Assembly (NCBI GenBank): GCA_032622095.1
Contig: CP136062.1
Span: 40,488,918-40,552,917, forward strand
Direction of reading: 5' to 3'
Source: Siphonodentalium dalli
Taxonomy: Eukaryota > Mollusca > Scaphopoda > Gadilida > Siphonodentaliidae
Length of the DNA stretch: 64,000 nucleotides
The position numbers and the translations under genes are program-made. Below, piece after piece: positions 13,899 to 30,536 of the stretch (position 1 is its first letter; each line of letters opens with the position of its first letter). The notes under the pieces were generated by a model. It was not told the origin of the DNA. It made no database searches and worked only from the letters and a program-made list of their open reading frames with translations.

Positions 13899-16366
13899 GT
13901 ATTCCCGCCACATACATATAGGTATCCCCACCACACACATATAGGTATCCCCACCACACACATCTATAGGTATCACCACCACATATATATATAGGTATCC
14001 CCAACACATACATATATAAGTATCCCCACCACATACTTATATAGGTATCCCCACCACATACATATATAGGTATTCCCACCACATACATATATAGGTATCC
14101 CCACCACATACATATATAGGTATCCCCACCACATACATATATAGGTATCCCCACCGCATACATCTATAAGTATCCCCACCACATACATATATAGGTATCC
14201 CCACCACATACATCTATAGGTATCCCCACCACATACATATCCACATACATATATAGGTATCCCCACCACACACATATATAGGCATCCCCACCACATACAT
14301 ATATAGGTATCACCACCACACACATATATGTATTCCCGCCACATACATATAGGTATCCCCACCACACACATATAGGTATCCCCACCACACACATCTATAG
14401 GTATCACCACCACATACATATATAGGTATCCCCAACACATACATATATAAGTATCCCCACCACATACTTATATAGGTATCCCCACCACATACATATATAG
14501 GTATTCCCACCACATACATATATAGGTATCCCCACCACATACATATATAGGTATCCCCACCACATACATATATAGGTATCCCCACCGCATACATCTATAA
14601 GTATCCCCACCACATACATATATAGGTATCCCCACCACATACATCTATAGGTATCCCTACCACATACATATCCACATACATATATAGGTATCCCCACCAC
14701 ATACATATATAGGTATCCCCACCACACACATATATAGATATCCCAACCACACACATATATAGGTATCCCCACCACACACATATATATAGGTATCGCCGCC
14801 ACACATATATATAGGTATCCCCACCACATACATATATAGGTCTCCCCACCACATACATCTATAGGTATCCCCACCACACACATATATAGGTATCACCACC
14901 ACATACATCTATAGGTATCTCCACCACATACATCTATGGGTATCCCCGCCACATACATATATAGGTATCCCCACCACATACATATATAGGTATCCCCACC
15001 ACATACATCTATAGGTATCCCCACCACACACATATATAGGTATCACCACCACACACATATATAGGTATCACCACCACATACATCTATAGGTATCTCCACC
15101 ACATACATCTATGGGTATAACCACCACACACATATATAGGTATCACCACCACATACATCTATAGGTATCTCCACCACATACATCTATGGGTATCCCCGCC
15201 ACATACATATATAGGTATCCCCACCACATACATATATAGGTATCCCCACCACATACATATATAGGTATCCCCACCACATACATATATAGGTATCTCCACC
15301 ACATACATCTATGGGTATCCCCGCCACATACATATATAGGTATCCCCACCACACATATCTATAGGTATCCCCACCATATACATATATAGATATCACCACC
15401 ACACACATATATAGGTATCCCCACCACACACATATATAGGTATCCCCGCCACATACATATATAGGTATCACCACCACACACATATATAGGTCTCCCCACC
15501 ACATACATATATAGGTATCCCCACCACACACATCTATATGTATCCCCACCACACACAGATCTATAGGTATCCCCACCACACACATATATAGGTATTCCCA
15601 CAATACACATCTATAGTTATCCCCGCCACACACATATATAGGTATCCCCACAACATACATATATAGGTATCCCCACCACTCACATATATAGGTATCCCAA
15701 CCACATACATATATAGGTATCACCGCCACATACATCTATAGGTATCCCCACCACATACATATATAGGTATCCCCGCCACACACATATATAGGTATCCCCA
15801 CCACACACATATATAGGTATCACCACCACACACATATATAGGTATCCCCGCCACATACATATGCAGGTATCCCCACCACATATATATAAACGTATCACCA
15901 CCACACACATATATAGGTATCCCCACCACATACATATATAGGTATCCCCATCACATACATTTATAGGTATCCCCACCACACACATATATAGGTATCCCCA
16001 CCACATACATATATAGGTATCACCACCATATACATATATAGGTATCCCCATCACATACATTTATAGGTATCCCCACCACACACATATATAGGTATCCCCA
16101 CCACATACATATATAGGTATCCCCACCACATACATATATAGGTATCCCCACCACATACATCTATAGGTATCCCCACCACACACATATATAGGTATCACCA
16201 CCACAAACGTCTATATGTATCCCTACCACATACATATATAGGTATCTCCGCCACATACATATATAGGTATCCCCACCACATACATCTATAGGTATCCCCA
16301 CCACACACATATATAGGTATCAACACCACACACATATATAGGTATCACCACCACATACATCTATAT
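13899..16366 (+). repeat. 2,468-bp higher-order repeat, second tandem copy (superblock A)
   Basis: It carries the same order of variants as the preceding copy. The 431-bp pair is marked at 13,899 and 14,330, the 12-bp partial units at 14,238 and 14,669, and AGATCT at 15,557. It ends at about 16,366: the shared ATCAACACCAC and CATCTATATGTAT units are followed by TCCCCACC here but by TTCCCGCC at 13,900. That switch marks the tandem junction. Confidence 0.87.
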
Positions 16367-18724
16367 GTATCCCCACCACATACATATATAGGTATCTCCG
16401 CCACATACATATATAGGTATCCCCACCACATACATATATAGGTATCCCCACCACACACATATATAGGTATCCCCACCACACACATATATAGGTATCCCCA
16501 CCACACACATATATATAGGTATCCCCGCCACACACATATATAGGTATCCCCACCACATACATATATAGGTCTCCCCACCACATACATCTATAGGTATCCC
16601 CACCACACACATCTATAGGTATCCTCACCACATACATATATAGGTATCCCTGCCACACACATATATAGGTATCCTCAACACACACATCTATAGGTATCCC
16701 CACCACACACATATATAGGTATCGCCACCACACACATATATAGGTATCCCCACCACACACATCTATAGGTATCCCCACAACACACATATATAGGTATCCC
16801 CACCACACACATATATAGGTATCCCCACCACACACATCTATAGGTATCCCCACCAAACACATATATAGGTATCCCCACCACATACATATATAGGTATCCC
16901 CACCACATTCATATATAGGTATCACCTCCACATACATATATAGGTATCCTCACCACACACATCTATAGGTATCCCACACACACATATATAGGTATCCCCA
17001 CCACGCACATCTATAGGTATCCCCACCACACACATCTATAGGTATCCCCACTACATACATATATATGTATCCCCACCACTTACATATATAGGTATCCCCG
17101 CCACATACATATATAGGTATCCCCACCACATACATATATAGGTATCCCCACCACACACATATATAGGTATCCCCACCACACACATATATAGGTATCCCCA
17201 CCACACACATATATATAGGTATCCCCGCCACTCACATATATAGGTATCCCCACCACATACATATATAGGTCTCCCCACCACATACATATATAGGTATCCC
17301 CACCACACACATCTATAGGTATCCCCACCACACACATATATTGGTATCACCACCACATATATATATAGGCATCCCCGCCACACACATATATGTGTATCCC
17401 CGCCACATACATATATAGGTATCCCCACCACACACATCTATAGGTATCCCCACCATTTACATATATAGGTATCACCACCACACACATATATAGGTATCAC
17501 CACCACACACATATATAGGTCTCCCCACCACATACATCTATAGGTATCCCCACCACACACATCTATATGTATCCCCACCACACACAGATCTATAGGTATC
17601 CCCACCACACACATATATAGGTATTCCCACAATACACATCTATAGTTATCCCCGCCACACACATATATAGGTATCACCACCACATACATATATAGGTATC
17701 CCCACCACACACATATATAGGTATCCCCACCACATACATATATAGGTATCACCACCACACACATATAGGTATCCCCGCCACATACATATAGGTATCCCCA
17801 CCACACACATATAGGTATCCCCACCACACACATATATAGGTATCACCACCACATACATCTATAGATATCACCACCACACACATATATAGGTATCACCACC
17901 ACATACATCTATAGATATCACCACCACATACATCTATAGGTTTCCCCGCCACATACATATATAGGTATCCCCGCCACATACATATGTAGGTATCCCCACC
18001 ACATACATATATAGGTATCACCACCACCCACATATATAGGTATCCCCACCACATACATATATAGGTATTCCCACCACATACATATATAGGTATCCCCACC
18101 ACACACATATATTGGTATCCCCACCACACACATATATAGGTACCCCACCACACACATATATATAGGTATCCCCGCCACACACATATATAGGTATCCCCAC
18201 CACATACATATATAGGTCTCCCCACCACATACATATATAGGTATCCCCACACACACATCTATAGGTATCCCCACCACACACATATATTGGTATCACCACC
18301 ACATATATATATAGGTATCCCCGCCACACACATATATAGGTATTCCCGCCACATACATATATAGGTATCCCCACCACACACATCTATAGGTATCCCCACC
18401 ATATACATATATAGGTATCACCACCACACACATATATAGGTATCACCACCACACACATATATAGGTCACACCACCACATACATCTATAGGTATCCCCACC
18501 ACACACATCTATATGTATCCCCACCACACACAGATCTATAGGTATCCCCACCAGCCACATATATAGGTATTCCCACAATACACATCTATAGTTATCCCCG
18601 CCACACACATATATAGGTATCACCACCACATACATATATAGGTATCCCCACCACACACATATATAGGTATCCCCACCACAAACATATATAGGTATCACCA
18701 CCACATACATATATAGGTATCCCC
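16300..18724 (+). repeat. 2,425-bp higher-order repeat, first tandem copy
   Basis: The ATCAACACC unit at 16,321 recurs at 18,746, and AGATCT at 17,586 recurs at 20,011, both 2,425 bp apart (97 unit lengths). The copy begins inside superblock A and ends beyond its right break, so this duplication and the superblock duplication overlap. It carries two AGATCT cassettes of different subtype: 17,586 is followed by ACCACACAC and 18,532 by ACCAGCC. Confidence 0.87.
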
Positions 18725-21149
18725 AACACACACATATATAGGTATCAACACCACACACATATATAGGTATCACCACCACATACATCTATATGTATCCCCA
18801 CCACATACATATATAGGTATCTCCGCCACATACATATATAGGTATCCCCACCACATACATATATAGGTATCCCCACCACACACATATATAGGTATCCCCA
18901 CCACACACATATATAGGTATCCCCACCACACACATATATATAGGTATCCCCGCCACACACATATATAGGTATCCCCACCACATACATATATAGGTCTCCC
19001 CACCACATACATCTATAGGTATCCCCACCACACACATCTATATGTATCCTCACCACATACATATATAGGTATCCCTGCCACACACATATATAGGTATCCT
19101 CAACACACACATCTATAGGTATCCCCACCACACACATATATAGGTATCGCCACCACACACATATATAGGTATCCCCACCACACACATCTATAGGTATCCC
19201 CACAACACACATATATAGGTATCCCCACCACACACATATATAGGTATCCCCACCACACACATCTATAGGTATCCCCACCAAACACATATATAGGTATCCC
19301 CACCACATACATATATAGGTATCCCCACCACATTCATATATAGGTATCACCTCCACATACATATATAGGTATCCTCACCACACACATCTATAGGTATCCC
19401 ACACACACATATATAGGTATCCCCACCACGCACATCTATAGGTATCCCCACCACACACATCTATAGGTATCCCCACTACATACATATATATGTATCCCCA
19501 CCACTTACATATATAGGTATCCCCGCCACATACATATATAGGTATCCCCACCACATACATATATAGGTATCCCCACCACACACATATATAGGTATCCCCA
19601 CCACACACATATATAGGTATCCCCACCACACACATATATATAGGTATCCCCGCCACTCACATATATAGGTATCCCCACCACATACATATATAGGTCTCCC
19701 CACCACATACATATATAGGTATCCCCACCACACACATCTATAGGTATCCCCACCACACACATATATTGGTATCACCACCACATATATATATAGGCATCCC
19801 CGCCACACACATATATGTGTATCCCCGCCACATACATATATAGGTATCCCCACCACACACATCTATAGGTATCACCACCACACACATATATAGGTATCAC
19901 CACCACACACATATATAGGTATCACCACCACACACATATATAGGTCTCCCCACCACATACATCTATAGGTATCCCCACCACACACATCTATATGTATCCC
20001 CACCACACACAGATCTATAGGTATCCCCACCACACACATATATAGGTATTCCCACAATACACATCTATAGTTATCCCCGCCACACACATATATAGGTATC
20101 ACCACCACATACATATATAGGTATCCCCACCACACACATATATAGGTATCCCCACCACATACATATATAGGTATCACCACCACACACATATAGGTATCCC
20201 CGCCACATACATATAGGTATCCCCACCACACACATATAGGTATCCCCACCACACACATATATAGGTATCACCACCACATACATCTATAGATATCACCACC
20301 ACACACATATATAGGTATCACCACCACATACATCTATAGATATCACCACCACATACATCTATAGGTATCCCCGCCACATACATATATAGGTATCCCCGCC
20401 ACATACATATGTAGGTATCCCCACCACATACATATATAGGTATCACCACCACCCACATATATAGGTATCCCCACCACATACATATATAGGTATTCCCGCC
20501 ACATACATATATAGGTATCCCCACCACACACATATATTGGTATCCCCACCACACACATATATAGGTATCCCACCACACACATATATATAGGTATCCCCGC
20601 CACACACATATATAGGTATCCCCACCACATACATATATAGGTCTCCCCACCACATACATATATAGGTATCCCCACCACACACATCTATAGGTATCCCCAC
20701 CACACACATATATTGGTATCACCACCACATATATATATAGGTATCCCCGCCACACACATATATAGGTATTCCCGCCACATACATATATAGGTATCCCCAC
20801 CACACACATCTATAGGTATCCCCACCATATACATATATAGGTATCACCACCACACACATATATAGGTATCACCACCACACACATATATAGGTCACACCAC
20901 CACATACATCTATAGGTATCCCCACCACACACATCTATATGTATCCCCACCACACACAGATCTATAGGTATCCCCACCAGCCACATATATAGGTATTCCC
21001 ACAATACACATCTATAGTTATCCCCGCCACACACATATATAGGTATCACCACCACATACATATATAGGTATCCCCACCACACACATATATAGGTATCCCC
21101 ACCACAAACATATATAGGTATCACCACCACATACATATATAGGTATCCC
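18725..21149 (+). repeat. 2,425-bp higher-order repeat, second tandem copy
   Basis: It repeats the order of variants of 16,300-18,724, including 27-bp units with four AT steps, an ACATATTGG unit and two AGATCT cassettes (20,011 and 20,958). It overlaps the following 2,493-bp duplication, so bases 19,848-21,149 belong to both. No gene is present. Confidence 0.86.
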
Positions 21150-22340
21150 CAACACATACATATATAGGTATCCCCACCATATACTTATATAGGTATCCCC
21201 ACCACATACATATATAGGTATCCCCAACACATACATATATAGGTATCCCCACCATATACATATATAGGTATCCCCACCACATACATATATAGGTATTCCC
21301 ACCACATACATCTATAGGTATCCCCATCACAAACATATATAGGTATCCCCACCACATACATATATAGGTATCCCCACTACATACATATATAGCTATCCTC
21401 ACCACATACATCTATAGATATCACCGCCACATACATCTATAGGTATCCCCACCACATACATATATAGGTATCCCCGCCACACACATATATAGGTATCCCC
21501 ACCACACACATATATAGGTATCACCACCACACACATATATAGGTATCCCCGCCACATACATATGTAGGTATCCCCACCACATACATATATAGGTATCACC
21601 ACCACACACATATATAGGTATCCCCACCATATACATATATAGGTATCCCCATCACATACATTTATAGGTATCCCCGCCACACACATATATAGGTATCCCC
21701 ACCACATACATATATAGGTATCCCCACCAAATACATATATAGGTATCCCCACCACATACATCTATACGTGTCCCCACCACACACATATATAGGTATCCCC
21801 ACCACATACATCTATAGGTATCCCCACCACGCACATATATAGGTATCCCCACCACATACATATATAGGTATCCCCACCACATACATATATAGGTATCCCC
21901 ACCACATACATATATAGGTATCCCCACCTCACACATATATAGGTATCCCCACCACATACATATATAGGTATCACCACCACACATATATAGGTATTCCCGC
22001 CACATACATATAGGTATCCCCTCCACACACATATAGGTATCCCCACCACACACATATATAGGTATCACCACCACATACATATATAGGTATCCCCAACACA
22101 TACATATATAGGTATCCCCACCACATACATATATAGGTATCCCCACCACATACATATATAGGTATCCCCACCACATACATCTATAGGTATCCCCACCACA
22201 AACATATATAGGTATCCACACCACATACATATATAGGTATCCCCACCACATACATATATAGCTATCCCCACCACATACATATATAGGTATCACCGCCACA
22301 TACATCTATAGGTATCCCCACCACATACATATATAGGTAT
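19848..22340 (+). repeat. 2,493-bp higher-order repeat, first tandem copy
   Basis: AGATCT cassettes at 20,011 and 20,958 recur at 22,504 and 23,451, exactly 2,493 bp on. The copy runs to about 22,340. There it reads CCCCACCACACACATCTATAGG, re-entering the start of the unit, whereas 24,833 continues with CCCCGCCACACACATATATAGG. That change marks the tandem junction. Confidence 0.86.
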
Positions 22341-24833
22341 CCCCACCACACACATCTATAGGTATCACCACCACACACATATATAGGTATCACCACCACA
22401 CACATATATAGGTATCACCACCACACACATATATAGGTCTCCCCACCACATACATCTATAGGTATCCCCACCACACACATCTATATGTATCCCCACCACA
22501 CACAGATCTATAGGTATCCCCACCACACACATATATAGGTATTCCCACAATACACATCTATAGTTATCCCCGCCACACACATATATAGGTATCACCACCA
22601 CATACATATATAGGTATCCCCACCACACACATATATAGGTATCCCCACCACATACATATATAGGTATCACCACCACACACATATAGGTATCCCCGCCACA
22701 TACATATAGGTATCCCCACCACACACATATAGGTATCCCCACCACACACATATATAGGTATCACCACCACATACATCTATAGATATCACCACCACACACA
22801 TATATAGGTATCACCACCACATACATCTATAGATATCACCACCACATACATCTATAGGTATCCCCGCCACATACATATATAGGTATCCCCGCCACATACA
22901 TATGTAGGTATCCCCACCACATACATATATAGGTATCACCACCACCCACATATATAGGTATCCCCACCACATACATATATAGGTATTCCCGCCACATACA
23001 TATATAGGTATCCCCACCACACACATATATTGGTATCCCCACCACACACATATATAGGTATCCCACCACACACATATATATAGGTATCCCCGCCACACAC
23101 ATATATAGGTATCCCCACCACATACATATATAGGTCTCCCCACCACATACATATATAGGTATCCCCACCACACACATCTATAGGTATCCCCACCACACAC
23201 ATATATTGGTATCACCACCACATATATATATAGGTATCCCCGCCACACACATATATAGGTATTCCCGCCACATACATATATAGGTATCCCCACCACACAC
23301 ATCTATAGGTATCCCCACCATATACATATATAGGTATCACCACCACACACATATATAGGTATCACCACCACACACATATATAGGTCACACCACCACATAC
23401 ATCTATAGGTATCCCCACCACACACATCTATATGTATCCCCACCACACACAGATCTATAGGTATCCCCACCAGCCACATATATAGGTATTCCCACAATAC
23501 ACATCTATAGTTATCCCCGCCACACACATATATAGGTATCACCACCACATACATATATAGGTATCCCCACCACACACATATATAGGTATCCCCACCACAA
23601 ACATATATAGGTATCACCACCACATACATATATAGGTATCCCCAACACATACATATATAGGTATCCCCACCATATACTTATATAGGTATCCCCACCACAT
23701 ACATATATAGGTATCCCCAACACATACATATATAGGTATCCCCACCATATACATATATAGGTATCCCCACCACATACATATATAGGTATTCCCACCACAT
23801 ACATCTATAGGTATCCCCATCACAAACAGATATAGGTATCCCCACCACATACATATATAGGTATCCCCACTACATACATATATAGCTATCCTCACCACAT
23901 ACATCTATAGATATCACCGCCACATACATCTATAGGTATCCCCACCACATACATATATAGGTATCCCCGCCACACACATATATAGGTATCCCCACCACAC
24001 ACATATATAGGTATCACCACCACACACATATATAGGTATCCCCGCCACATACATATGTAGGTATCCCCACCACATACATATATAGGTATCACCACCACAC
24101 ACATATATAGGTATCCCCACCATATACATATATAGGTATCCCCATCACATACATTTATAGGTATCCCCGCCACACACATATATAGGTATCCCCACCACAT
24201 ACATATATAGGTATCCCCACCAAATACATATATAGGTATCCCCACCACATACATCTATACGTGTCCCCACCACACACATATATAGGTATCCCCACCACAT
24301 ACATCTATAGGTATCCCCACCACGCACATATATAGGTATCCCCACCACATACATATATAGGTATCCCCACCACATACATATATAGGTATCCCCACCACAT
24401 ACATATATAGGTATCCCCACCTCACACATATATAGGTATCCCCACCACATACATATATAGGTATCACCACCACACATATATAGGTATTCCCGCCACATAC
24501 ATATAGGTATCCCCTCCACACACATATAGGTATCCCCACCACACACATATATAGGTATCACCACCACATACATATATAGGTATCCCCAACACATACATAT
24601 ATAGGTATCCCCACCACATACATATATAGGTATCCCCACCACATACATATATAGGTATCCCCACCACATACATCTATAGGTATCCCCACCACAAACATAT
24701 ATAGGTATCCACACCACATACATATATAGGTATCCCCACCACATACATATATAGCTATCCCCACCACATACATATATAGGTATCACCGCCACATACATCT
24801 ATAGGTATCCCCACCACATACATATATAGGTAT
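22341..24833 (+). repeat. 2,493-bp higher-order repeat, second tandem copy
   Basis: It repeats 19,848-22,340 in order, then continues without a break into sequence matching superblock A beyond 2,535. It therefore carries the left part of superblock B. A private change, ACAGATATAGG near 23,826, separates it from the first copy. Confidence 0.86.
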
Positions 24834-25360
24834 CCCCGCCACACACATATATAGGTATTCCCACCACACACATATATAGGTATCACCACCACACACATAT
24901 ATATGTATCCCCGCCACATACATATGTAGGTATCCCCACCACATACATATATAGGTATCACCACCACACACATATATAGGTATCCCCACCACATACATAT
25001 ATAGGTATCCCATCACATACATATATAGGTATCCCCACCACATACATATATAGGTATTCCCACCACATACATATATAGGTATCCCCATCACATACATCTA
25101 TATGTATCCCCACCACACACATATATAGGTACCCCCACCACATACATATATAGGTATCCCCACCACGCACATATATAGGTATCCCCACCACATACATATA
25201 TAGGTATCCCCACCACATACATCTATAGGTATCCTCACCACATACATATATAGTTATCCCCACCACATACATATATAGGTATCCCCACCACATACATATA
25301 TAGGTATCCCCACCACATACATATATAAGTATCCCCACCACATACATCTATAGGTATCCC

Positions 25361-27958
25361 CACAACATACATATATAGGTATCCCCAACACATACATCTA
25401 TAGGTATCCCCACCACACCCATCTATAGGTATCCCCACCATACACATCTATAGGGATCCCCACCACACATATATATATATATAGGTATCCCCACCATACA
25501 CATCTATATGTATCACCGCCACACACATATATAGGTAACCCCACCACATACATCTATTGGTATCCCCACCATACACATCTATAGGTATCCCCACCATACA
25601 CATCTATATGTATCACCGCCACACTCATATATAGGTATCCGCACCACATACATCTATAGGTATCACCACCACATACATGTATAGGTATCCCCACCACATA
25701 CATCTATAGGTATCCCCACCACACACATCTATATGTATCACCACCACATACATATATAGGTATCCCCACCACACACATATATAGGTATTCCCACGACATA
25801 CATATATAGGTATCCCCACCACACACATATAGGTATCCTCACCACACACATATATAGGTATCCTCACCACACACATATATAGGTATCCCCGTCACATACA
25901 TCTATAGGTATCACCACCACATACATCTATAGGTATCACCACCACACACATCTATAGGTTTCCCCACCACACACATCTATAGGTATCCTCACCACATACA
26001 TATATAGGTATCCCCGCCACACACATATATAGGTATCCTCACCTCACACATCTATAGGTATCCCCACCACACACATATATAGGTATCGCCACCACACACA
26101 TATATAGTTATCCCCACCACACACATCTATATGTATCCCCACCACACACATATATAGGTATCCCCACCACACACATCTAGAGGTATCCCCACCAAACACA
26201 TATATAGGTATCCCCACCACATACATATGTAGTTATCCCCACCACATACATATATAGGTATCACCACCACATACATCTATAGATATCACCACCACATACA
26301 TCTATAGCTATCCCCACCACATACGTCTATAGGTATCCCCGCCACACACATCTATAGGTATCCTCACCACACACATATATAGGTATCCCCACCACATACA
26401 TCTATAGGTATCCCCACCACACACATATATAGGTATCCCCAACACACACATATATAGGTATCCCCACCACATACATCTATAGGTATCCCCACCACACACA
26501 TATAGGTATACCCGCCACACACATCTATAGGTATCACCACCACATACATCTATAGGTAACACCACCACAACATCTATAGGTATCCCCACCACATACATTT
26601 ATAGGTATCCCTACCACATACATCTATAGGTATCCCCGCCACACACATCTATAGGTATCCTCACCACACACATATATAGGTATCCCCACCACATACATCT
26701 ATAGGTATCACCACCACACACATCTATAGGTATTACCACCACATACATCTATAGGTATCACCACCACATACATCTATAGGTATACATACCACATACATCT
26801 ATAGGTATCCCCACCACATACATCTATAGGTATCCCCGCCACACACATCTGTAGGTATCCTCACCACACACATATATAGGTTTCCCCACCACATACATAT
26901 ATAGGTATCCCCACCACACACATATATAGGTATCACCACCACAAACGTCTATATGTATCCCTACCACATACATCTATAGGTAACCCCACCACATACATAT
27001 ATAGGTATCCCCACCACACACATATTTAGGTATCGCCACCACACACATATATAGTTATCCCCACCACACACATCTATATGTATCCCCACCACACACATAT
27101 ATAGGTATCCCCACCACACACATCTATAGGTATCCCCACCAAACACATATATAGGTATCCCCACCACATACATATGTAGGTATCCCCACCACATACATAT
27201 ATAGGTATCACCACCACATACATCTATAGATATCACCACCACATACATCTATAGGTATCCCCACCACATACATCTATAGGTATCCCCGCCACACACATCT
27301 ATAGGTATCCTCACCACACACATATATAGGTATCCCCACCACATACATCTATAGGTATCCCCACCACACACATATATAGGTATCCCCATCACACACATTT
27401 ATAGGTATCCCCACCACATACATCCATAGGTATCCCCACCACACACATATAGGTATACCCGCCACAGACATCTATAGGTATCACCACCACATACATCTAT
27501 AGGTAACACCACCACAACATCTATAGGTATCCCCACCACATACATATATAGGTATCCCTACCACATACATCTATAGGTATCCCCGCCACACACATCTATA
27601 GGTATCCTCACCACACACATATATAGGTATCCCCACCACATACATCTATAGGTATCACCACCACACACATCTATAGGTATTACCACCACATACATCTATA
27701 GGTATCACCACCACATACATCTATAGGTATACATACCACATACATCTATAGGTATCCCCACCACATACATCTATAGGTATCCCCGCCACACACATCTGTA
27801 GGTATCCTCACCACACACATATATAGGTTTCCCCACCACATACATATATAGGTATCCCCACCACACACATATATAGGTATCACCACCACAAACGTCTAAA
27901 TGTATCCCTACCACATACATCTATAGGTAACCCCACCACATACATATATAGGTATCCC
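25361..27958 (+). repeat. 2.6-kb higher-order repeat, first tandem copy (superblock B)
   Basis: Counterpart of 3,063-5,660. It opens with CCCCACAACATAC, has GGATCC at 25,454 followed by (AT)7, and has the 947-bp marker pair at 26,555 and 27,502. Near 26,590 it reads TATCCCCACC and ACATTTATAGG where copy A has TATCACCACC and ACATATATAGG, an example of the scattered substitutions between superblocks. Confidence 0.86.
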
Positions 27959-30536
27959 CACAACATACATATATAGGTATCCCCAACACATACATCTATA
28001 GGTATCCCCACCACACCCATCTATAGGTATCCCCACCATACACATCTATAGTGATCCCCACCACACATATATATATATATAGGTATCCCCACCATACACA
28101 TCTATATGTATCACCGCCACACACATATATAGGTAACCCCACCACATACATCTATTGGTAACCCCACCATACACATCTATAGGTATCCCCACCATACACA
28201 TCTATATGTATCACCGCCACACTCATATATAGGTATCCGCACCACATACATCTATAGGTATCACCACCACATACATGTATAGGTATCCCCACCACATACA
28301 TCTATAGGTATCCCCACCACACACATCTATATGTATCACCACCACATACATATATAGGTATCCCCACCACACACATATATATGTATCCCCACGACATACA
28401 TATATAGGTATCCCCACCACACACATATAGGTATCCTCACCACACACATATATAGGTATCCTCACCACACACATATATAGGTATCCCCGTCACATACATC
28501 TATAGGTATCACCACCACATACATCTATAGGTATCACCACCACACACATCTATAGGTTTCCCCACCACACACATCTATAGGTATCCTCACCACATACATA
28601 TATAGGTATCCCCGCCACACACATATATAGGTATCCTCACCTCACACATCTATAGGTATCCCCACCACACACATATATAGGTATCGCCACCACACACATA
28701 TATAGTTATCCCCACCACACACATCTATATGTATCCCCACCACACACATATATAGGTATCCCCACCACACACATCTAGAGGTATCCCCACCAAACACATA
28801 TATAGGTATCCCCACCACATACATATGTAGGTATCCCCACCACATACATATATAGGTATCACCACCACATACATCTATAGATATCACCACCACATATATC
28901 TATAGCTATCCCCACCACATACGTCTATAGATATCCCCGCCACACACATCTATAGGTATCCTCACCACACACATATATAGGTATCCCCACCACATACATC
29001 TATAGGTATCCCCACCACACACATATATAGGTATCCCCAACACACACATATATAGGTATCCCCACCACATACATCTATAGGTATCCCCACCACACACATA
29101 TAGGTATACCCGCCACACATATCTATAGGTATCACCACCACATACATCTATAGGTAACACCACCACAACATCTATAGGTATCCCCACCACATACATATAT
29201 AGGTATCCCTACCACATACATCTATAGGTATCCCCGCCACACACATCTATAGGTATCCTCACCACACACATATATAGGTATGCCCACCACATACATCTAT
29301 AGGTATCACCACCACACACATCTATAGGTATTACCACCACATTCATCTATAGGTATCACCACCACATACATCTATAGGTATACATACCACATACATCTAT
29401 AGGTATCCCCACCACATACATCTATAGGTATCCCCGCCACACACATAAGTAGGTATCCTCACCACACACATATATAGGTTTCCCCACCACATACATATAT
29501 AGGTATCCCCACCACACACATATATAGGTATCACCACCAGAAACGTCTATATGTATCCCTACCACATACATCTATAGGTAAGCCCACCACATACATATAT
29601 AGGTATCCCCACCACACACATATATAGGTATCGCCACCACACACATATATAGTTATCCCCACCACACACATCTATATGTATCCCCACCACACACATATAT
29701 AGGTATCCCCACCACACACATCTATAGGTATCCCCACCAAACACATATATAGGTATCCCCACCACATACATATGTAGGTATCCCCACCACATACATATAT
29801 AGGTATCACCACCACATACATCTATAGATATCACCACCACATACATCTATAGGTATCCCCACCACATACATCTATAGGTATCCCCGCCACACACATCTAT
29901 AGGTATCCTCACCACACACATATATAGGTATCCCCACCACATACATCTATATGTATCCCCACCACACACATATTTAGGTATCCCCATCACACACATATAT
30001 AGGTATCCCCACCACATACATCCATAGGTATCCCCACCACACACATATAGGTATACCCGCCACACACATATATAGGTATCACCACCACATACATCTATAG
30101 GTAACACCACCACAACATCTATAGGTATCCCCACCACATACATATATAGGTATCCCTACCACATACATCTATAGGTATCCCCGCCACACACATCTATAGG
30201 TATCCTCACCACACACATATATAGGTATCCCCACCACATACATCTATAGGTATCACCACCACACACATCTATAGGTATTACCACCACATACATCTATAGG
30301 TATACATACCACATACATCTATAGGTATCCCCACCACATACATCTATAGGTATCCCCGACACACACATCTGTAGGTATCCTCACCACACACATATATAGG
30401 TTTCCCCACCACATACATATATAAGTATCCCCACCACACACATATATAGGTATCACCACCACAAACGTCTATATGTATCCCTACCACATACATCTATAGG
30501 TAACCCCACCACATACATATATAGGTATCCCCACCA
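27959..30536 (+). repeat. 2.6-kb higher-order repeat, second tandem copy (superblock B)
   Basis: Counterpart of 5,661-8,236. The GGATCC landmark is mutated to TGATCC at 28,052 and followed by (AT)7, one AT more than its partner at 5,754. The 947-bp marker pair is at 29,153 and 30,100. No gene is present. Confidence 0.85.

Larger units (their letters stand above)
580..17875 (+). repeat. Superblock copy A (17.3 kb)
   Basis: This stretch is matched almost base for base by 22,878-40,178. The offset is 22,298 bp up to about 5.7 kb, 22,300 bp from there to about 8.2 kb and 22,303 bp beyond, so net length differs by only 5 bp over 17.3 kb. Shared landmarks include AGATCT at 1,153 and 23,451, GGATCC at 3,156 and 25,454, and AGATCT at 13,089 and 35,392. 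The left break is near 580, just before the ACATATGTAGG unit at 600. The right break is near 17,875, where A reads CACACATATATAGG and B reads CATACATCTATAGG. Breaks are accurate to about one or two units, because consensus units carry no information. Confidence 0.9.
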
